Of a stretch of 40,373 nt of DNA, positions 26,574 to 37,200 are shown piece after piece. Source of the stretch: Bacteroidales bacterium (GTDB lineage: Bacteria; Bacteroidota; Bacteroidia; Bacteroidales; UBA7960); contig JAHYJP010000015.1 in the NCBI GenBank assembly GCA_019429055.1, positions 1-40,373 on the forward strand. Reading direction: 5' to 3'. The translations under genes were made by a program, and so were the position numbers. The notes under the pieces were generated by a model, which saw only the letters and a list, made by a program, of their open reading frames with translations, did no database searches and was not told the DNA's origin. The stretch's first letter is position 1. Each line of letters begins with the position of its first letter.

Positions 26574-28913
26574 TCAGAACGGATATCCTATTGCCAGGTT
26601 AAGCAAAAGGTTATCGCGTCTCCAGCTTCCGTCGAGCGGACGTATGGATTGAAAATACCCTGGAGAATCATCGTAAGGAATTGCCAGCGGAAAGGCCAGA
26701 TCGAGTCTCAAAATGAAAAAGGTAAAGTCTAAACGCAGGCCGGCACCTGTTCCCAATGCCATCTGGCTAAGAAATTCCGATGTTTCAAACTTGCCCCCGG
26801 GGGTTCTTTCCCGTTCTTTCAGGTTCCAGATGTTGCCTGCATCAGCAAATAATGCTCCTTTAATAATTCTTGTCATGCTGAAACGGTATTCGATGTTGAA
26901 CTCCAGCTTTATATCGCCTGACTGGTAGATGTTAAAAGTCGTTTGCAACGTGTCAGGTGAGCTGTAGCTTCCGGGGCCGAGAGATCGGGGCTGAAATGCT
27001 CTGATGCTGTTGCTTCCGCCGGTGGTGAAAAGTTTAATATAAGGCAGAGTAGATGAATTGCCGTAAGGTACTCCAATGCCGGCTGCCAGCCGGGTAGCAA
27101 GTTTCTGGTTATGCCCAAGATCGAGGTAGTACCTCAGGTCAAAATCATTGCGTGCGTATTGCGAGAAGCTTTGGTTGAAGATCCCGTATCCACCCTCCTC
27201 CTGCTCTTCACCCAGGTTGAGGCCCTGAAATATAAGATAGGCAAGATTTCCTGACAAGTCGATGTTGTAATTAAAATACCATGCATGTTTTCGTGGTTCC
27301 CTTAATTGGGAATTATGGTAGTAAGAAAACTCAGAGCCCAGCAAAAACTGCTCAAACAATCCCCGGCGTTGTTGTTCTTCCTGCAGAATCTGTTCATATT
27401 CCTCCGAAACCGATCCAAGGGAGAAAATGTTGAATACGAATGGATTAAAACGGTATTGTGTAGTTATTGACTGATTCCACATGTATCCGAAATTGCTCCT
27501 GATCGATGAAATGCTGAATGCATCTGTTCTGCTTCGAAAGTTGAAAGAAAGCCCTATGCTTGTTCTGGGAATAAACCGTGGGGACAAATTGCCGGTGCCA
27601 AAAGGAACGATAAACCTTGGAGTGGATAACTCAGCAGATGCGCCGACATCCCAAGACCTGGCCCGCTTTTCCGTTTGACCGATGTAGGTTTCATAGGCAC
27701 CTTCGAGATTCAGATTGAAATTTTCTGCACCACCAAGAAAATTGCGGTTATTGAAAGCAATGGATAATCCAGGGCCCGCAAAATTGGTTGATTTGGTAAT
27801 GCCTCTTATTTCTGCACTTATATTCTTTTTATCCATGGGTGTTAATTGCACCCTCAAATCCAGTGAGGGTGTATCCACATCGTTTATTTCCAGAAACCTG
27901 AGATTTACAAATTTAAAAACGCCAAGTCCCATAAGATGGTTGAGAGTAAGATCATGGTCATTGCTGTTGTAAAGTTTGTCCTTTTCGAAAAAGATCGCAC
28001 GCTTAAGCGTTGATGGCTTAAATTCATCGTTATTGTTGAGAAGATAAATCCCTTCACCCATGTAAATGGTATCATTTAGCTGCTGATCTCCTACCAGCGT
28101 AAAAGCAGTGTTAATGTATATATTCCTGATGTTGAAACGTTCTTTTGCATTGGCTGGTATGTTGGTTTTCAGGGCAAGGGAAAGACTGACTTCTCTTTGT
28201 CCCCCGGTAGTATCAGCTCTGAAAAGCAAAAAATCAGAATGAAAATAAAAGTATCCCAGATCTTTCAAATGTGCCGTTATGCGCTCTCGCTCTTCACGCA
28301 AAATACTCAGGTGGTAATCTCTTCCGGGTTTGATAAGTGTTTCATCAAGCGATTCATTAATGTGTCGGGCAATTTCTGCATCTGATTCAACGGGTAAAAG
28401 TTCAGCAATGGTAAAAGCAGGACTGAGCGTTATCATAAACTCCACACCTGCTGTCTTTTTCTTTTCACTGATCTGGTATTCCAACTGCGAATCGAAAAAT
28501 CCCATATTGAACAAACGGTTCTCCATTAACCGCATGGACCTATCCACACTGAAATCTTCAAAAAGAACGGGTGGCCTTCCTATGCGGTTTCTCATGTAAC
28601 GGGTAAGGGCATTGCCGGGGTCTTCCCCTGCCACATTGTAAAACCATAGTCTTGGTCGCCAAAACAGGAATTTTTCATTGGGCTGTGGCCGTAATACCCT
28701 TTCCATCTCAGAAACCAATCCTCCTTTTCCGGAGATCTTTTCTTCCGATTCAATTTTTACCTTACTACCGGTATAGAGTTGCTGACCTTCATCAAGATAT
28801 CTCAGGTTAGAACAAGATGATAATAACAGAATCAGGGCAATTATGAGTAAGTAATTGCCTGATAATAAAGATGTAATATGTTTTTTTCTAAAATTCAGTA
28901 TTTTGAATATCAT
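26574..28913 (-). CDS. tamL: TamA-like outer-membrane lipoprotein TamL (BamA/Omp85 superfamily)
   Basis: About 779 aa from the ATG at 28913. The N-terminus is a lipoprotein signal: basic stretch, then NYLLIIALILLLSSCSNLRYLDEG with lipobox LSSC. Periplasmic POTRA-type repeats follow (about 40-350; AGEDPGNALTRYMRNRIG, FNIRNIYINTAF), then a C-terminal Omp85 barrel (about 380-779) with GGSNSIRAFQPRSLGPG and FADAGNIWNL, ending in a strand with terminal Phe (LLLNLAIGYPF). A lipidated TamA homologue paired with TamB is the known Bacteroidota TamL arrangement. The start overlaps the end of the upstream tamB by 26 bases, so translation is coupled. Upstream in-frame starts reach 29009 but would bury the lipoprotein signal behind 32 extra residues. 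Confidence 0.9.
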   Translation of the reverse strand: MIFKILNFRKKHITSLLSGNYLLIIALILLLSSCSNLRYLDEGQQLYTGSKVKIESEEKISGKGGLVSEMERVLRPQPNEKFLFWRPRLWFYNVAGEDPGNALTRYMRNRIGRPPVLFEDFSVDRSMRLMENRLFNMGFFDSQLEYQISEKKKTAGVEFMITLSPAFTIAELLPVESDAEIARHINESLDETLIKPGRDYHLSILREERERITAHLKDLGYFYFHSDFLLFRADTTGGQREVSLSLALKTNIPANAKERFNIRNIYINTAFTLVGDQQLNDTIYMGEGIYLLNNNDEFKPSTLKRAIFFEKDKLYNSNDHDLTLNHLMGLGVFKFVNLRFLEINDVDTPSLDLRVQLTPMDKKNISAEIRGITKSTNFAGPGLSIAFNNRNFLGGAENFNLNLEGAYETYIGQTEKRARSWDVGASAELSTPRFIVPFGTGNLSPRFIPRTSIGLSFNFRSRTDAFSISSIRSNFGYMWNQSITTQYRFNPFVFNIFSLGSVSEEYEQILQEEQQRRGLFEQFLLGSEFSYYHNSQLREPRKHAWYFNYNIDLSGNLAYLIFQGLNLGEEQEEGGYGIFNQSFSQYARNDFDLRYYLDLGHNQKLATRLAAGIGVPYGNSSTLPYIKLFTTGGSNSIRAFQPRSLGPGSYSSPDTLQTTFNIYQSGDIKLEFNIEYRFSMTRIIKGALFADAGNIWNLKERERTPGGKFETSEFLSQMALGTGAGLRLDFTFFILRLDLAFPLAIPYDDSPGYFQSIRPLDGSWRRDNLLLNLAIGYPF

Positions 28914-31900
28914 CTTCAGGTTCTGAAATGGTTGTTTCTTCTTCTTTTTTGAAAAAATCCCGGAAGCGGTTATAACTTCTTGAAAACATAAGTGCAATGC
29001 CTGTATCAATTACCTGGTCGTCAAAAATATCACCATAGTTCTTTTTTCTGAATCCCCTCAGGATAAGATTGCCTGCAGGTGTAAGCAAGTATTCGATGTT
29101 GAAATCGCCGGCTATTTCAGTAGCTTCGCGCCGTCGTGTTTCATCTTCCAGTTCAATATTTCCTCCCACAGTAATTCTTACCCTGTCATCAAAAAAGTCA
29201 CGTGATACTTCCATCTGCAGCTCTGTCCGTCCGGCTGCTTCACCATTGGTGATATCAACAAAGGATTCAACTTCGAAATTTATATCAACCCCACGAATGT
29301 AGCGGTCAGAAATTCTGTTAAGCTGCTGCGAAAGGACCTGGCTGGCCGAAGTTCTTGCAGTGGAAGAAATACCCCCGCCACCGGTTAGCGCTGCAAAAGG
29401 ATTTTCCTGTATGAAGCTTCCCAGGATTAATAGTGCAAAAACCTGTTTATTTAGTTCCGATTCATTTTGATTGATCTGGGTGATTCTTGCCAAGATTGAG
29501 CCGCCCATGGCATTTCTGTGTTCGGGTGGGAGGTCGAGTTCAAAACTGATCTCGGGTTCCATAAGGTTACCCCGCATTCTCAGGTAAACCAAAAACGGGT
29601 ATTGTTGCCGCATGGCAACCGACTGGTCCTGGCCACCGGCCATTTGGTTCGACATAAGTTCGGCGGCACTGGTGCGTTGCGTGAAGATGGCTGTAATGTT
29701 AACATTGGCATCCAGCGGATCGCCGGTCCATACTATATTGCTGCCGCTTTGAATCCTGAAGTTTCTTCGGATTACATCATAAAAAGTAAGCAGATAAGCT
29801 CCGTCGGTAATTTCGTATCGGCCGGCGAGAGAAATCCTTCCACCCTGATCAATGCCAAAACTAAGCAAACCCCCACCAATAATTTCAAGAAAATCACCGG
29901 CAAATTCATCAATAATTATTCTTACGTCTGTTTTTGGGTCAATTTCCACATTCACACTCACATCCAGAATCTCGAAAGAAGATCGTAATTCATCTGGCGG
30001 GGCGGTTTCTCTGGCCAATTGATAGAAAAGGGTATCCCTGAACTGAATGAATTCTACAACCCCTTCATCACCAATGGCTTCGGGCATGGCTTGGGGTAAT
30101 GTGAAAGTAAAGTTGGATCCTTCATTGAGTTTTAACCTTCCCTCTACAACCGGGTTAACCTGGCTGCCACGTAAACGCAGATCAGCATCCATAAGTATCC
30201 GGCCGTGATAAATTGGATTCTGACCTTGTTTTACATTCATGAGCAGAAAGTTTCTTGAACTTAAATCGAGATTTAAGTCCAGTTTATTAAAATCCGTATA
30301 GTTTATGGTTCCGTTTAGATTTGCACGACGCCCTGTTGAATCTTCAAACGCAATGTTTTGAAGACTGATATTCTGCCTGTCGAAACTGATCTTTTCGCTT
30401 TTTAAGAAATATCCGGCATTAAGAGCAGGTACTCTGAAGGATGTTTCATTGATATTCAGCTCGCCTGAAATTACAGGTGATTCGGTTGTGCCTGTTACCT
30501 TCATTTTTCCGGCAAGGTATCCATTCAGGTGTGTAAGATTGCCTGCAGTAAATCCTTCAAAACTTGGCAAATCAAGTCTTTCAATATCAACATCCATATT
30601 AATCCCCGGTGTTTCACCCACTGTATAATTCCCTGAGACCAATAAACTGGTAACTTCACTTTTTAATGAAGCAAAAAGGTCGAAGCGGTCTTCAACCGGA
30701 TTTTCTGCTTTCAGGATAATATCTCCGATTTTTTCTCCTTCAAACGTGAAATCACTCACTGTGAGATCTGCAACAAATGCCGGATTCTCAAAAATATTCA
30801 TCAAACTGAGTTCGCCGTTAAAGATACCTCCTACTGGGGGGATCTGATTTTCGGCAAAACCGGTAAGTCGACCAATATCTATCTCTCTGAATTCCACGTC
30901 GATAATTGGATAACCAGCTTCATGGATCCGACTCTGAGCTATGAGAGCCCGTCCTTCATTTTCAAGTCTGAATTTGTGAATCTGCAGATATTCTGTACCC
31001 ATTACAATTAAGTTATCGTTAGGAATATTCCACGATTCACCATTTAGCAGGAGCCCTTCTCTGGTAAATTGCAATCGGTAAAGTGTATCAGCCAATTCCA
31101 CAGTTCCGGCAAATTCATAAAAGGGTTTGTTTTCAGGGTCTTTGATCCCCAGGCTAAAATCAAGAATTTCATTTTCAAATTTACCGTTCAGTTCGAACTT
31201 GTTTAAAGTAATATCATTAATGGCTAACGAATTCAGTTGAACTTCAAAATCAAGTGAAGTTTCATCGGATATTACACTCAGCAGGAAATCATCGGCATCA
31301 ATGCCTGAATATTTTAAACCGGAAAGTGATATCTCAATCATAAGATCCCTGATTCGGCTATCGTATCCTGTGAAAACCTTTACTGTATCGAATGAATCAA
31401 GCCCGGGTAAAAGCACCGAACTGATAAAGTCGCCGGGAATTATGTTCAGGTACATTTCAAATTTCTGATACAAAAGGGTATCTTCTTCCGCGACTTCAAT
31501 AAATGGCAAATCATAATAATGGGTAAAATGACCCGAAATAATATCGGGAATTCCTGCAGGCGAAATGTTTCCGGTATAACCTGCACTAATCATTGATGAG
31601 ATAACATTAAGGTTGTAATCATCGCGAACTGATTCTGAATTTACCCTGAAATCGGGTACCTTATAAACCATTCCCTCCGATGCTACATAAGTTCCGGTAA
31701 TAGTGATCCAGCCATTGAAGAAATCCTCTATATCGAATACAATATCGGTTTCCACATTGGTCTGAACCAGAAGATCGTTATCCAGAAAACCGAGTTGTTT
31801 CAGACGGGCATACTCAACATTGACAGCGCTTTTGAGAACCGGGATTTCTGAGAAAAGACCATAGGATGCATCAAGATCGAAGTTGAGTATTTCATCATTG

Positions 31901-33969
31901 TAATGGGTTGATATATTTGCCACCGAGTCTTTCAGCCCAAATTGTATGGCAATTTCTTCATAAGGATGGCCGGCATACATCAGATCGTTGATTTCAAGGT
32001 TTGCCAGAAGTTCCATGGTTTGTAGTTCAAGTCCGTGTCCTTCAAAATCCAGCTCAAGGGCAATGGGTTGCGGGATGGTTTCGGTTTGCTTCAGAAGTTT
32101 TCCGAAATCAAAACCTTTGGTGAAAAACCTGCCATCAAACACAGCTTCTTGTTCATCTGTGTCCTTCAACTCCCCTCTGAAAGCAAAATCTCCCAGATCT
32201 GTTCTGACAGAGAGTTGTGTTCTGAAGTCTTTTAGTGAGCCACTACTGCGGTTGTCAGCATAAATATACTGTGGCAGCTCAATTCCTTCCGGTGCAAGGG
32301 TGTCGGGAAGATTAGCCAGGAAACGTTGTGGTGCTGCGAAAAACCTGAATAAAACATCATCTAAAAAGATATTTTCGGGATCAGTTATATTGCGAATTCT
32401 GCCATCAAGATAAGTTGTAAAGAAATCCGGCCCGGTTACCCATAAACTGTCAATCTTTAAATCATTTAATGCTCCGGTTACACTGCCCCCCAGTCTTGCT
32501 CCTTTATTACCCGGCCAGTTGAAGTAGAATTCATTCATGGCGGGCACCAGGAAAGCAAGATCACTATTCAGGTGACTGGGTTCGAATTCAAGTTCAAATA
32601 CATAATCGGACAAAGCATCTGATGAAATATCCAGGAAACTCCCCGGGCTGGTGAGTTGCAGAGCAAGTAAACTTTCTCCGGTTTCAAGCCGCAAATTTTT
32701 TATGGTTGAACTTTCTTTCAAATCAATATTTGCCTGAAGATTCTTTAACAGGAACTTATCTGAAAAAACAGCACCCAGTTGCAAAAGGTCTAATTTTAAT
32801 CTTTCCGGATCAACGATGATGTTGCGTGCCTGAAACTCCAGATTGGCAAGTTTTATGTTTTGCGGGTCAAATTCAGAAGTATTGCCTGGCCCCGATCCAT
32901 CCGTCATACTAAATGCAGATTGTTTGATACTCAGTTCATCAAGGACTATTTTCCAGTCCATCACATCTGCAAAACGAAAAGAAAACCCTTCACTGCTTGT
33001 TTGATCATCATTTGAAAAAGTTGTTTCTGCTGGCTCTGTTGCAGGAAATACAAAATCTGCAATGAGTTGTTCTGCTGTAAAGGTTTGCAAATCGATTAAG
33101 AAATTGTGAAGTTGAATGTTTCGGGGTAATACATCCAATTTTGCAGCACTAACATCCATAACGGTGCCATCGTAACTTGCAAATGAAAATCCGATATTTG
33201 AAAGTTCCAGTTTTGTGGCAGCAATATCAAGCTCTGCCATTTCTGCTTTATCAGCTTCCAGTTTTCGGGGAACAGATGGTTCCGACATGATCATAGCTAC
33301 ACCTAACCCGTCGATAAGAATATCTTCTGTATGGTAGCGTTCATTAAGAATATCAGCCCAACGCAATCGGGTATCAAAGCTATTTAATGAAATTTGTAAA
33401 TCGATTCCTGAAAAATGATCAATAAGCCGGTAGCGGATATTCCTCAGAGAAACCCTGTCAATATTGATATTCCATTCATTTCCCTGATCATTCTTCACAA
33501 TATAATCGGTTTGCGAAAGTGTATCCCCGCTTTTTTCAGATGCAAAAGCATCTATGATAAACTGAAAATTGAAAACCGTGTCAGGTGTGTGACGGAGCAT
33601 ATTGGCAGTTACATTTTCCAGCTCCAGTTTATTCACATTTACCTTATTTCGCAGCAATCCCATCATTCCCACATCAACAAAAATACTTCCGGCGTAAACA
33701 AGAGTATCTCCTTGCTGATCTTCTGCATAAATTCCCTTAAGTCCCAGCTTCTTTGGAAACCGGATCGAAACCCTTTCAATTTCAATTGTAGTTTGTGTTT
33801 GCCGGCTTAAAGATGATGTGATCTTACCTGTGATCCAGGTTTGAACAGCCGAAAATTGCAATAGTAAGGTAAGTATCAGAAAAAGCAGAATGAAAGAAGA
33901 AACAATCCATGCAAAGATCCGGACGATTCTTCTTAACCAGATATTAATTCTGCTTTTATTTATTGTCAT
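28888..33969 (-). CDS. tamB: Translocation/assembly module TamB (second paralogue, partner of TamL)
   Basis: A 1693-aa protein with an N-terminal membrane anchor (IVRIFAWIVSSFILLFLILT), the signature LLLQFSAVQTWITGKITSSL, a long beta-helical periplasmic body and the TamB/DUF490 C-terminal domain (about 1330-1640; GRYEITDGAYLLTFYDVIRR, LNKQVFALLILGSFIQENPF). The tail is acidic (EEETTISEPEDDIQN). Together with TamL, whose gene overlaps its stop, it should form an inner-to-outer membrane bridge for outer-membrane protein assembly or lipid transfer. It starts at the ATG at 33969. A TATATTTG box (complement of 34046-34053) upstream may be its promoter. It clearly resembles the TamB at 18966-23507 in plan, but spot comparison shows strong divergence outside the two ends. 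Confidence 0.95.
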   Translation of the reverse strand: MTINKSRINIWLRRIVRIFAWIVSSFILLFLILTLLLQFSAVQTWITGKITSSLSRQTQTTIEIERVSIRFPKKLGLKGIYAEDQQGDTLVYAGSIFVDVGMMGLLRNKVNVNKLELENVTANMLRHTPDTVFNFQFIIDAFASEKSGDTLSQTDYIVKNDQGNEWNINIDRVSLRNIRYRLIDHFSGIDLQISLNSFDTRLRWADILNERYHTEDILIDGLGVAMIMSEPSVPRKLEADKAEMAELDIAATKLELSNIGFSFASYDGTVMDVSAAKLDVLPRNIQLHNFLIDLQTFTAEQLIADFVFPATEPAETTFSNDDQTSSEGFSFRFADVMDWKIVLDELSIKQSAFSMTDGSGPGNTSEFDPQNIKLANLEFQARNIIVDPERLKLDLLQLGAVFSDKFLLKNLQANIDLKESSTIKNLRLETGESLLALQLTSPGSFLDISSDALSDYVFELEFEPSHLNSDLAFLVPAMNEFYFNWPGNKGARLGGSVTGALNDLKIDSLWVTGPDFFTTYLDGRIRNITDPENIFLDDVLFRFFAAPQRFLANLPDTLAPEGIELPQYIYADNRSSGSLKDFRTQLSVRTDLGDFAFRGELKDTDEQEAVFDGRFFTKGFDFGKLLKQTETIPQPIALELDFEGHGLELQTMELLANLEINDLMYAGHPYEEIAIQFGLKDSVANISTHYNDEILNFDLDASYGLFSEIPVLKSAVNVEYARLKQLGFLDNDLLVQTNVETDIVFDIEDFFNGWITITGTYVASEGMVYKVPDFRVNSESVRDDYNLNVISSMISAGYTGNISPAGIPDIISGHFTHYYDLPFIEVAEEDTLLYQKFEMYLNIIPGDFISSVLLPGLDSFDTVKVFTGYDSRIRDLMIEISLSGLKYSGIDADDFLLSVISDETSLDFEVQLNSLAINDITLNKFELNGKFENEILDFSLGIKDPENKPFYEFAGTVELADTLYRLQFTREGLLLNGESWNIPNDNLIVMGTEYLQIHKFRLENEGRALIAQSRIHEAGYPIIDVEFREIDIGRLTGFAENQIPPVGGIFNGELSLMNIFENPAFVADLTVSDFTFEGEKIGDIILKAENPVEDRFDLFASLKSEVTSLLVSGNYTVGETPGINMDVDIERLDLPSFEGFTAGNLTHLNGYLAGKMKVTGTTESPVISGELNINETSFRVPALNAGYFLKSEKISFDRQNISLQNIAFEDSTGRRANLNGTINYTDFNKLDLNLDLSSRNFLLMNVKQGQNPIYHGRILMDADLRLRGSQVNPVVEGRLKLNEGSNFTFTLPQAMPEAIGDEGVVEFIQFRDTLFYQLARETAPPDELRSSFEILDVSVNVEIDPKTDVRIIIDEFAGDFLEIIGGGLLSFGIDQGGRISLAGRYEITDGAYLLTFYDVIRRNFRIQSGSNIVWTGDPLDANVNITAIFTQRTSAAELMSNQMAGGQDQSVAMRQQYPFLVYLRMRGNLMEPEISFELDLPPEHRNAMGGSILARITQINQNESELNKQVFALLILGSFIQENPFAALTGGGGISSTARTSASQVLSQQLNRISDRYIRGVDINFEVESFVDITNGEAAGRTELQMEVSRDFFDDRVRITVGGNIELEDETRRREATEIAGDFNIEYLLTPAGNLILRGFRKKNYGDIFDDQVIDTGIALMFSRSYNRFRDFFKKEEETTISEPEDDIQNTEF

Positions 33970-34023
33970 GTGAATTATTGCGTAAGCTTTGTATTATAAT
34001 AAAACCAACGTCATGTATTTAAC

Positions 34024-34040
34024 TTTGTTTGATAAACAAA
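34024..34040. repeat. Palindrome near the predicted tamB transcription start
   Basis: TTTGTTT (34024-34030) and AAACAAA (34034-34040) are perfect 7-base inverted repeats around GAT. The site sits 5-22 bases downstream of the predicted minus-strand -7 box, where a repressor site could lie. AT-rich palindromes also occur by chance. Confidence 0.35.
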
Positions 34041-34203
34041 CTTAACAAATATACAATTTTGCAAAGCTTATAAATCATTAGTTGATTTTAAACCATGTAT
34101 TTTCTTTTGTTTTTTCTATCGAGGTTAATTGTTCGTTTATCCTTTAAGGGATTAATCAGGTCAAAAAAGCAGTCTGATTAACCGTTTCTGTAAGAAATTA
34201 AAA

Positions 34204-34235
34204 TTTTTTAAAAATCCCCGTTTCCCTTATTTTTG
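34204..34235 (+). promoter_or_regulatory. Putative promoter of the T9SS cargo gene
   Basis: TATTTTTG (34228-34235) matches TAnnTTTG exactly. A T-rich stretch TTTTTT (34204-34209) lies about 19 bases upstream in the place of the -33 element. A transcript starting near 34242 would have a leader of about 47 bases. Confidence 0.45.
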
Positions 34236-34288
34236 CAGAATTGAGTTTTAACATCACTACTAACTATTAACCCAAAAATTCCGAGATT

Positions 34289-37200
34289 ATGAAATTGAAT
34301 TTTACCTTTTTAATGATTGTTATGATGACTGCAGGTGTTTCTGTGCTTAATGCCCAGATGTCGCCTAAGGATGGTAGTTATCAGGAATTGCCCCAATTTG
34401 TTGACTTCGAAGAGTTTAACGGGGTAAACCTTTCCGAAATCTATCCCGGGTGGCAGGAAGGGAAGGGCTATCAGCAGCCCCAATATGCGGGGGGTGCCTG
34501 GTTCAGTGCTGATCAGATGCATAACAGCAAAACGGCGGCAGTAGGTTTTTCTTTTACTGGTTTAAAAGATGAATGGATCATAAGTCCGCAGTTTATGGCA
34601 ACCGAAACTACGGTAATTTCATTCAAGGCAGCCCTCAGCCGTTTCTGGGACGACCCGGTAACAGGAAATCTGGCGCATAACGACAGTATTTCCATCCTGG
34701 TTTCTACCAATACCTCGCAGTTCGACTTTGCGCACCTGGTACATTCATTCAAGCTGGGCAATACTCCGGGCTGGGAACTTGAACGATACCAGTTTGACCT
34801 CAGCAATTTTGCAGGACAGCTTATCCACCTGGCCTTTTATGCCACCAATGGGCAGGAAGCCAATAGCCTGGCAGCATTTCACCTGGATGATATTGTAATC
34901 AAAAACGCTGTGGGTTTCGATGCTATTCCCCTGGAGCTTGTGTCGCCTGTGGCAAACACATGCTTTGCAGATCAGACCCCCATTACCGTTTTAATTCAAA
35001 ATGATGGTCTGGAACCCATTACATCCGTACCGGTAAGAGTAAGGGTAAGAGGTGCTGTCAATGAAAACTTTTACGGTATTTACGAAGGAACCCTTCAGCC
35101 GGGGGAGCAAGGACTGGTTCATGCAGGTTATATTGAAAATGGGAACTATGGTCAATATACTTTTTCTGTGGAAACGGAACTGCCCGGGGATGAATTTCAG
35201 TATAATAATGCATTAAGCAGCATAGTTATTGATCATCCCGAACCGGTTGAATTGCCATTACCCTTTATGAATTTTATGGGCTTTTTCTGGAATAACCTGA
35301 GTGATATTTATCCCGGCTGGTATGAAGCGCGCGGAAAGGATTATCCAAGAGTTGCCATGGATACCGACTGGCAGGGTACCAATTTTGATGGCGCACGCAC
35401 CGCCAACGTTTTCTTTGCTGGATTGGGTACCGAAGACTGGATGGTGGGTCCTAAGTTCAACGCAACAGAAAATCTTGTTGTAGAACTAAGAGCCGCCGCT
35501 GAATACATCCAGGGTGGAACCCAGATGGGCAGCGATGACAAACTTGCCATTATGATTTCTGCTGATTGCGGTGAAACCTGGCAGGAAGCCGCTGCCATTA
35601 AAAGGGAGGATAACCTTACTGCTTCTCTTCAGCCCTTCAGTTTTAGCATTCCCGACTATGCAGATCAGGAAATTATTCTTGCATTCTATGCTACTACAGG
35701 AAACGTAAGCGACCCGCAGCAATACATTGTACATGTAACTGATATTGATATCAAAAACCTTTTCGATTATGATGCAGGTGTTACACGCATCCTTTCCCCG
35801 GGCGCTTCCTGCGGATTTTCTGACGAGGAAGAACTGATTGTGGAAGTAAAAAACTTCGGATTTCAAACTATTTCCGATTTTCAGATTGCATACAGCCTCA
35901 ATGGTGCCGATCCGGTTGTGGAAACCATTTCACAAAGTCTTGATTATAATGATGTTATTTCATACACTTTCACTTCAACACTTGATCTTACACAGCAGGA
36001 TGATAACGTATTAAGCGTGTGGACCATGCTCGAAAATGATGAGTATGCCGGTAATGACGGGCTCATGGATATTCCCCTGCTTTTATCATCACATGATTTG
36101 GCCGGTGAAGGACAATACACGATGGGTTTTGAAGAGCATGAAGATTTTTCGGATTGGCTGGTGGAAGATGGAAACAACGATGGAACAGAGTGGGAATTAA
36201 TAAACGATCCCGTACATGCCCATAGTGGCAGTTTTTCGTTTGCCTATTTTTCAAATCAGACCAGCAGCCCCAGTAATGACTGGTTATTTAGTCCCTGCTT
36301 TTTTCTCCAGGAAGGAATTACATACAATGTAAGTTTCTGGTACAAGAACCGTGCATCCAACTGGCCTGAAAGCCTGAAGCTCATGCTGGGAAATAGTCAG
36401 CACTCATCATCCATGAATGTTACACTGATTGATCTGGGGCACATAGCAAATCCTGGCTACCTGAAAGCCGAGGTGGAATTCACTGTGGATGAGAGTGGTG
36501 AATATTATTTCGGATGGCATGCCTATGGTTCTGCTGATCAGTTTGGAATGCATATCGATGACATTACTGTTTACCAGGTATTTGATCAGGATCTTGCATT
36601 ATTGAATTTCAGGGCTGAAAGAAATAAGGATGAAAACTGTGTACTTGATAATGTGGATGAGATTCAGCTTCGCATATGGAATGCAGGAACCGAAATTGTT
36701 AGTCAGATCTCTGTAGCTATGGAAATTGATCATGCAGACCCCATTCAACTTAATGCAGATCAGGTGCTTGAAGCCGGAGAAACTGCATGGGTTAGCTTCA
36801 CTGCTGGTTTTGTTCTGGATGCTTACCAGCTGTATCATCTTAACTTTTATGTTACCAATGTTGAAGATCAGAATTCTACCAATGATACTCTCACTGTGGA
36901 GAATTTCCTGCACTCCGACTATAACATGGGCTTTGAAGCCGATGAAGATTTCAGCGGCTGGAACGTGCAAAGTCTTGAAGGAGTGAATGAATGGCATGTT
37001 CGTGAAGGTGCAGATCAGGCAAATAGCGGTACTCAGGCTCTTGCAATAAGAACCGATGGCGCAGGCGGAAACACAGCCAATGACGACTGGGCCATAACCG
37101 ATTGCTTCCATCTGGAGGCAGGAAAATGCTATGAAATTTCATTCTGGTACCGATCATGGTTCTCAACCGAAAATCTTGCGGTTTATATGGGGACTGACAA

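Larger units (their letters stand above)
33970..34288. other. Divergent intergenic control region between tamB and the T9SS cargo gene
   Basis: This 319-base AT-rich gap holds no credible gene. Features seen are a minus-strand TATATTTG box (34053-34046, matching TAnnTTTG), a palindrome at 34024-34040 just downstream of it, and a plus-strand promoter candidate at 34204-34235. I see nothing else structured. Confidence 0.6.

Noticed and set aside
26574-29009. Longer TamL starting at 29009
   Set aside because: The extra 32 residues lie inside the tamB coding region and would put a charged lysine-rich stretch before the lipoprotein signal; ATG 28913 gives a standard signal with lipobox.
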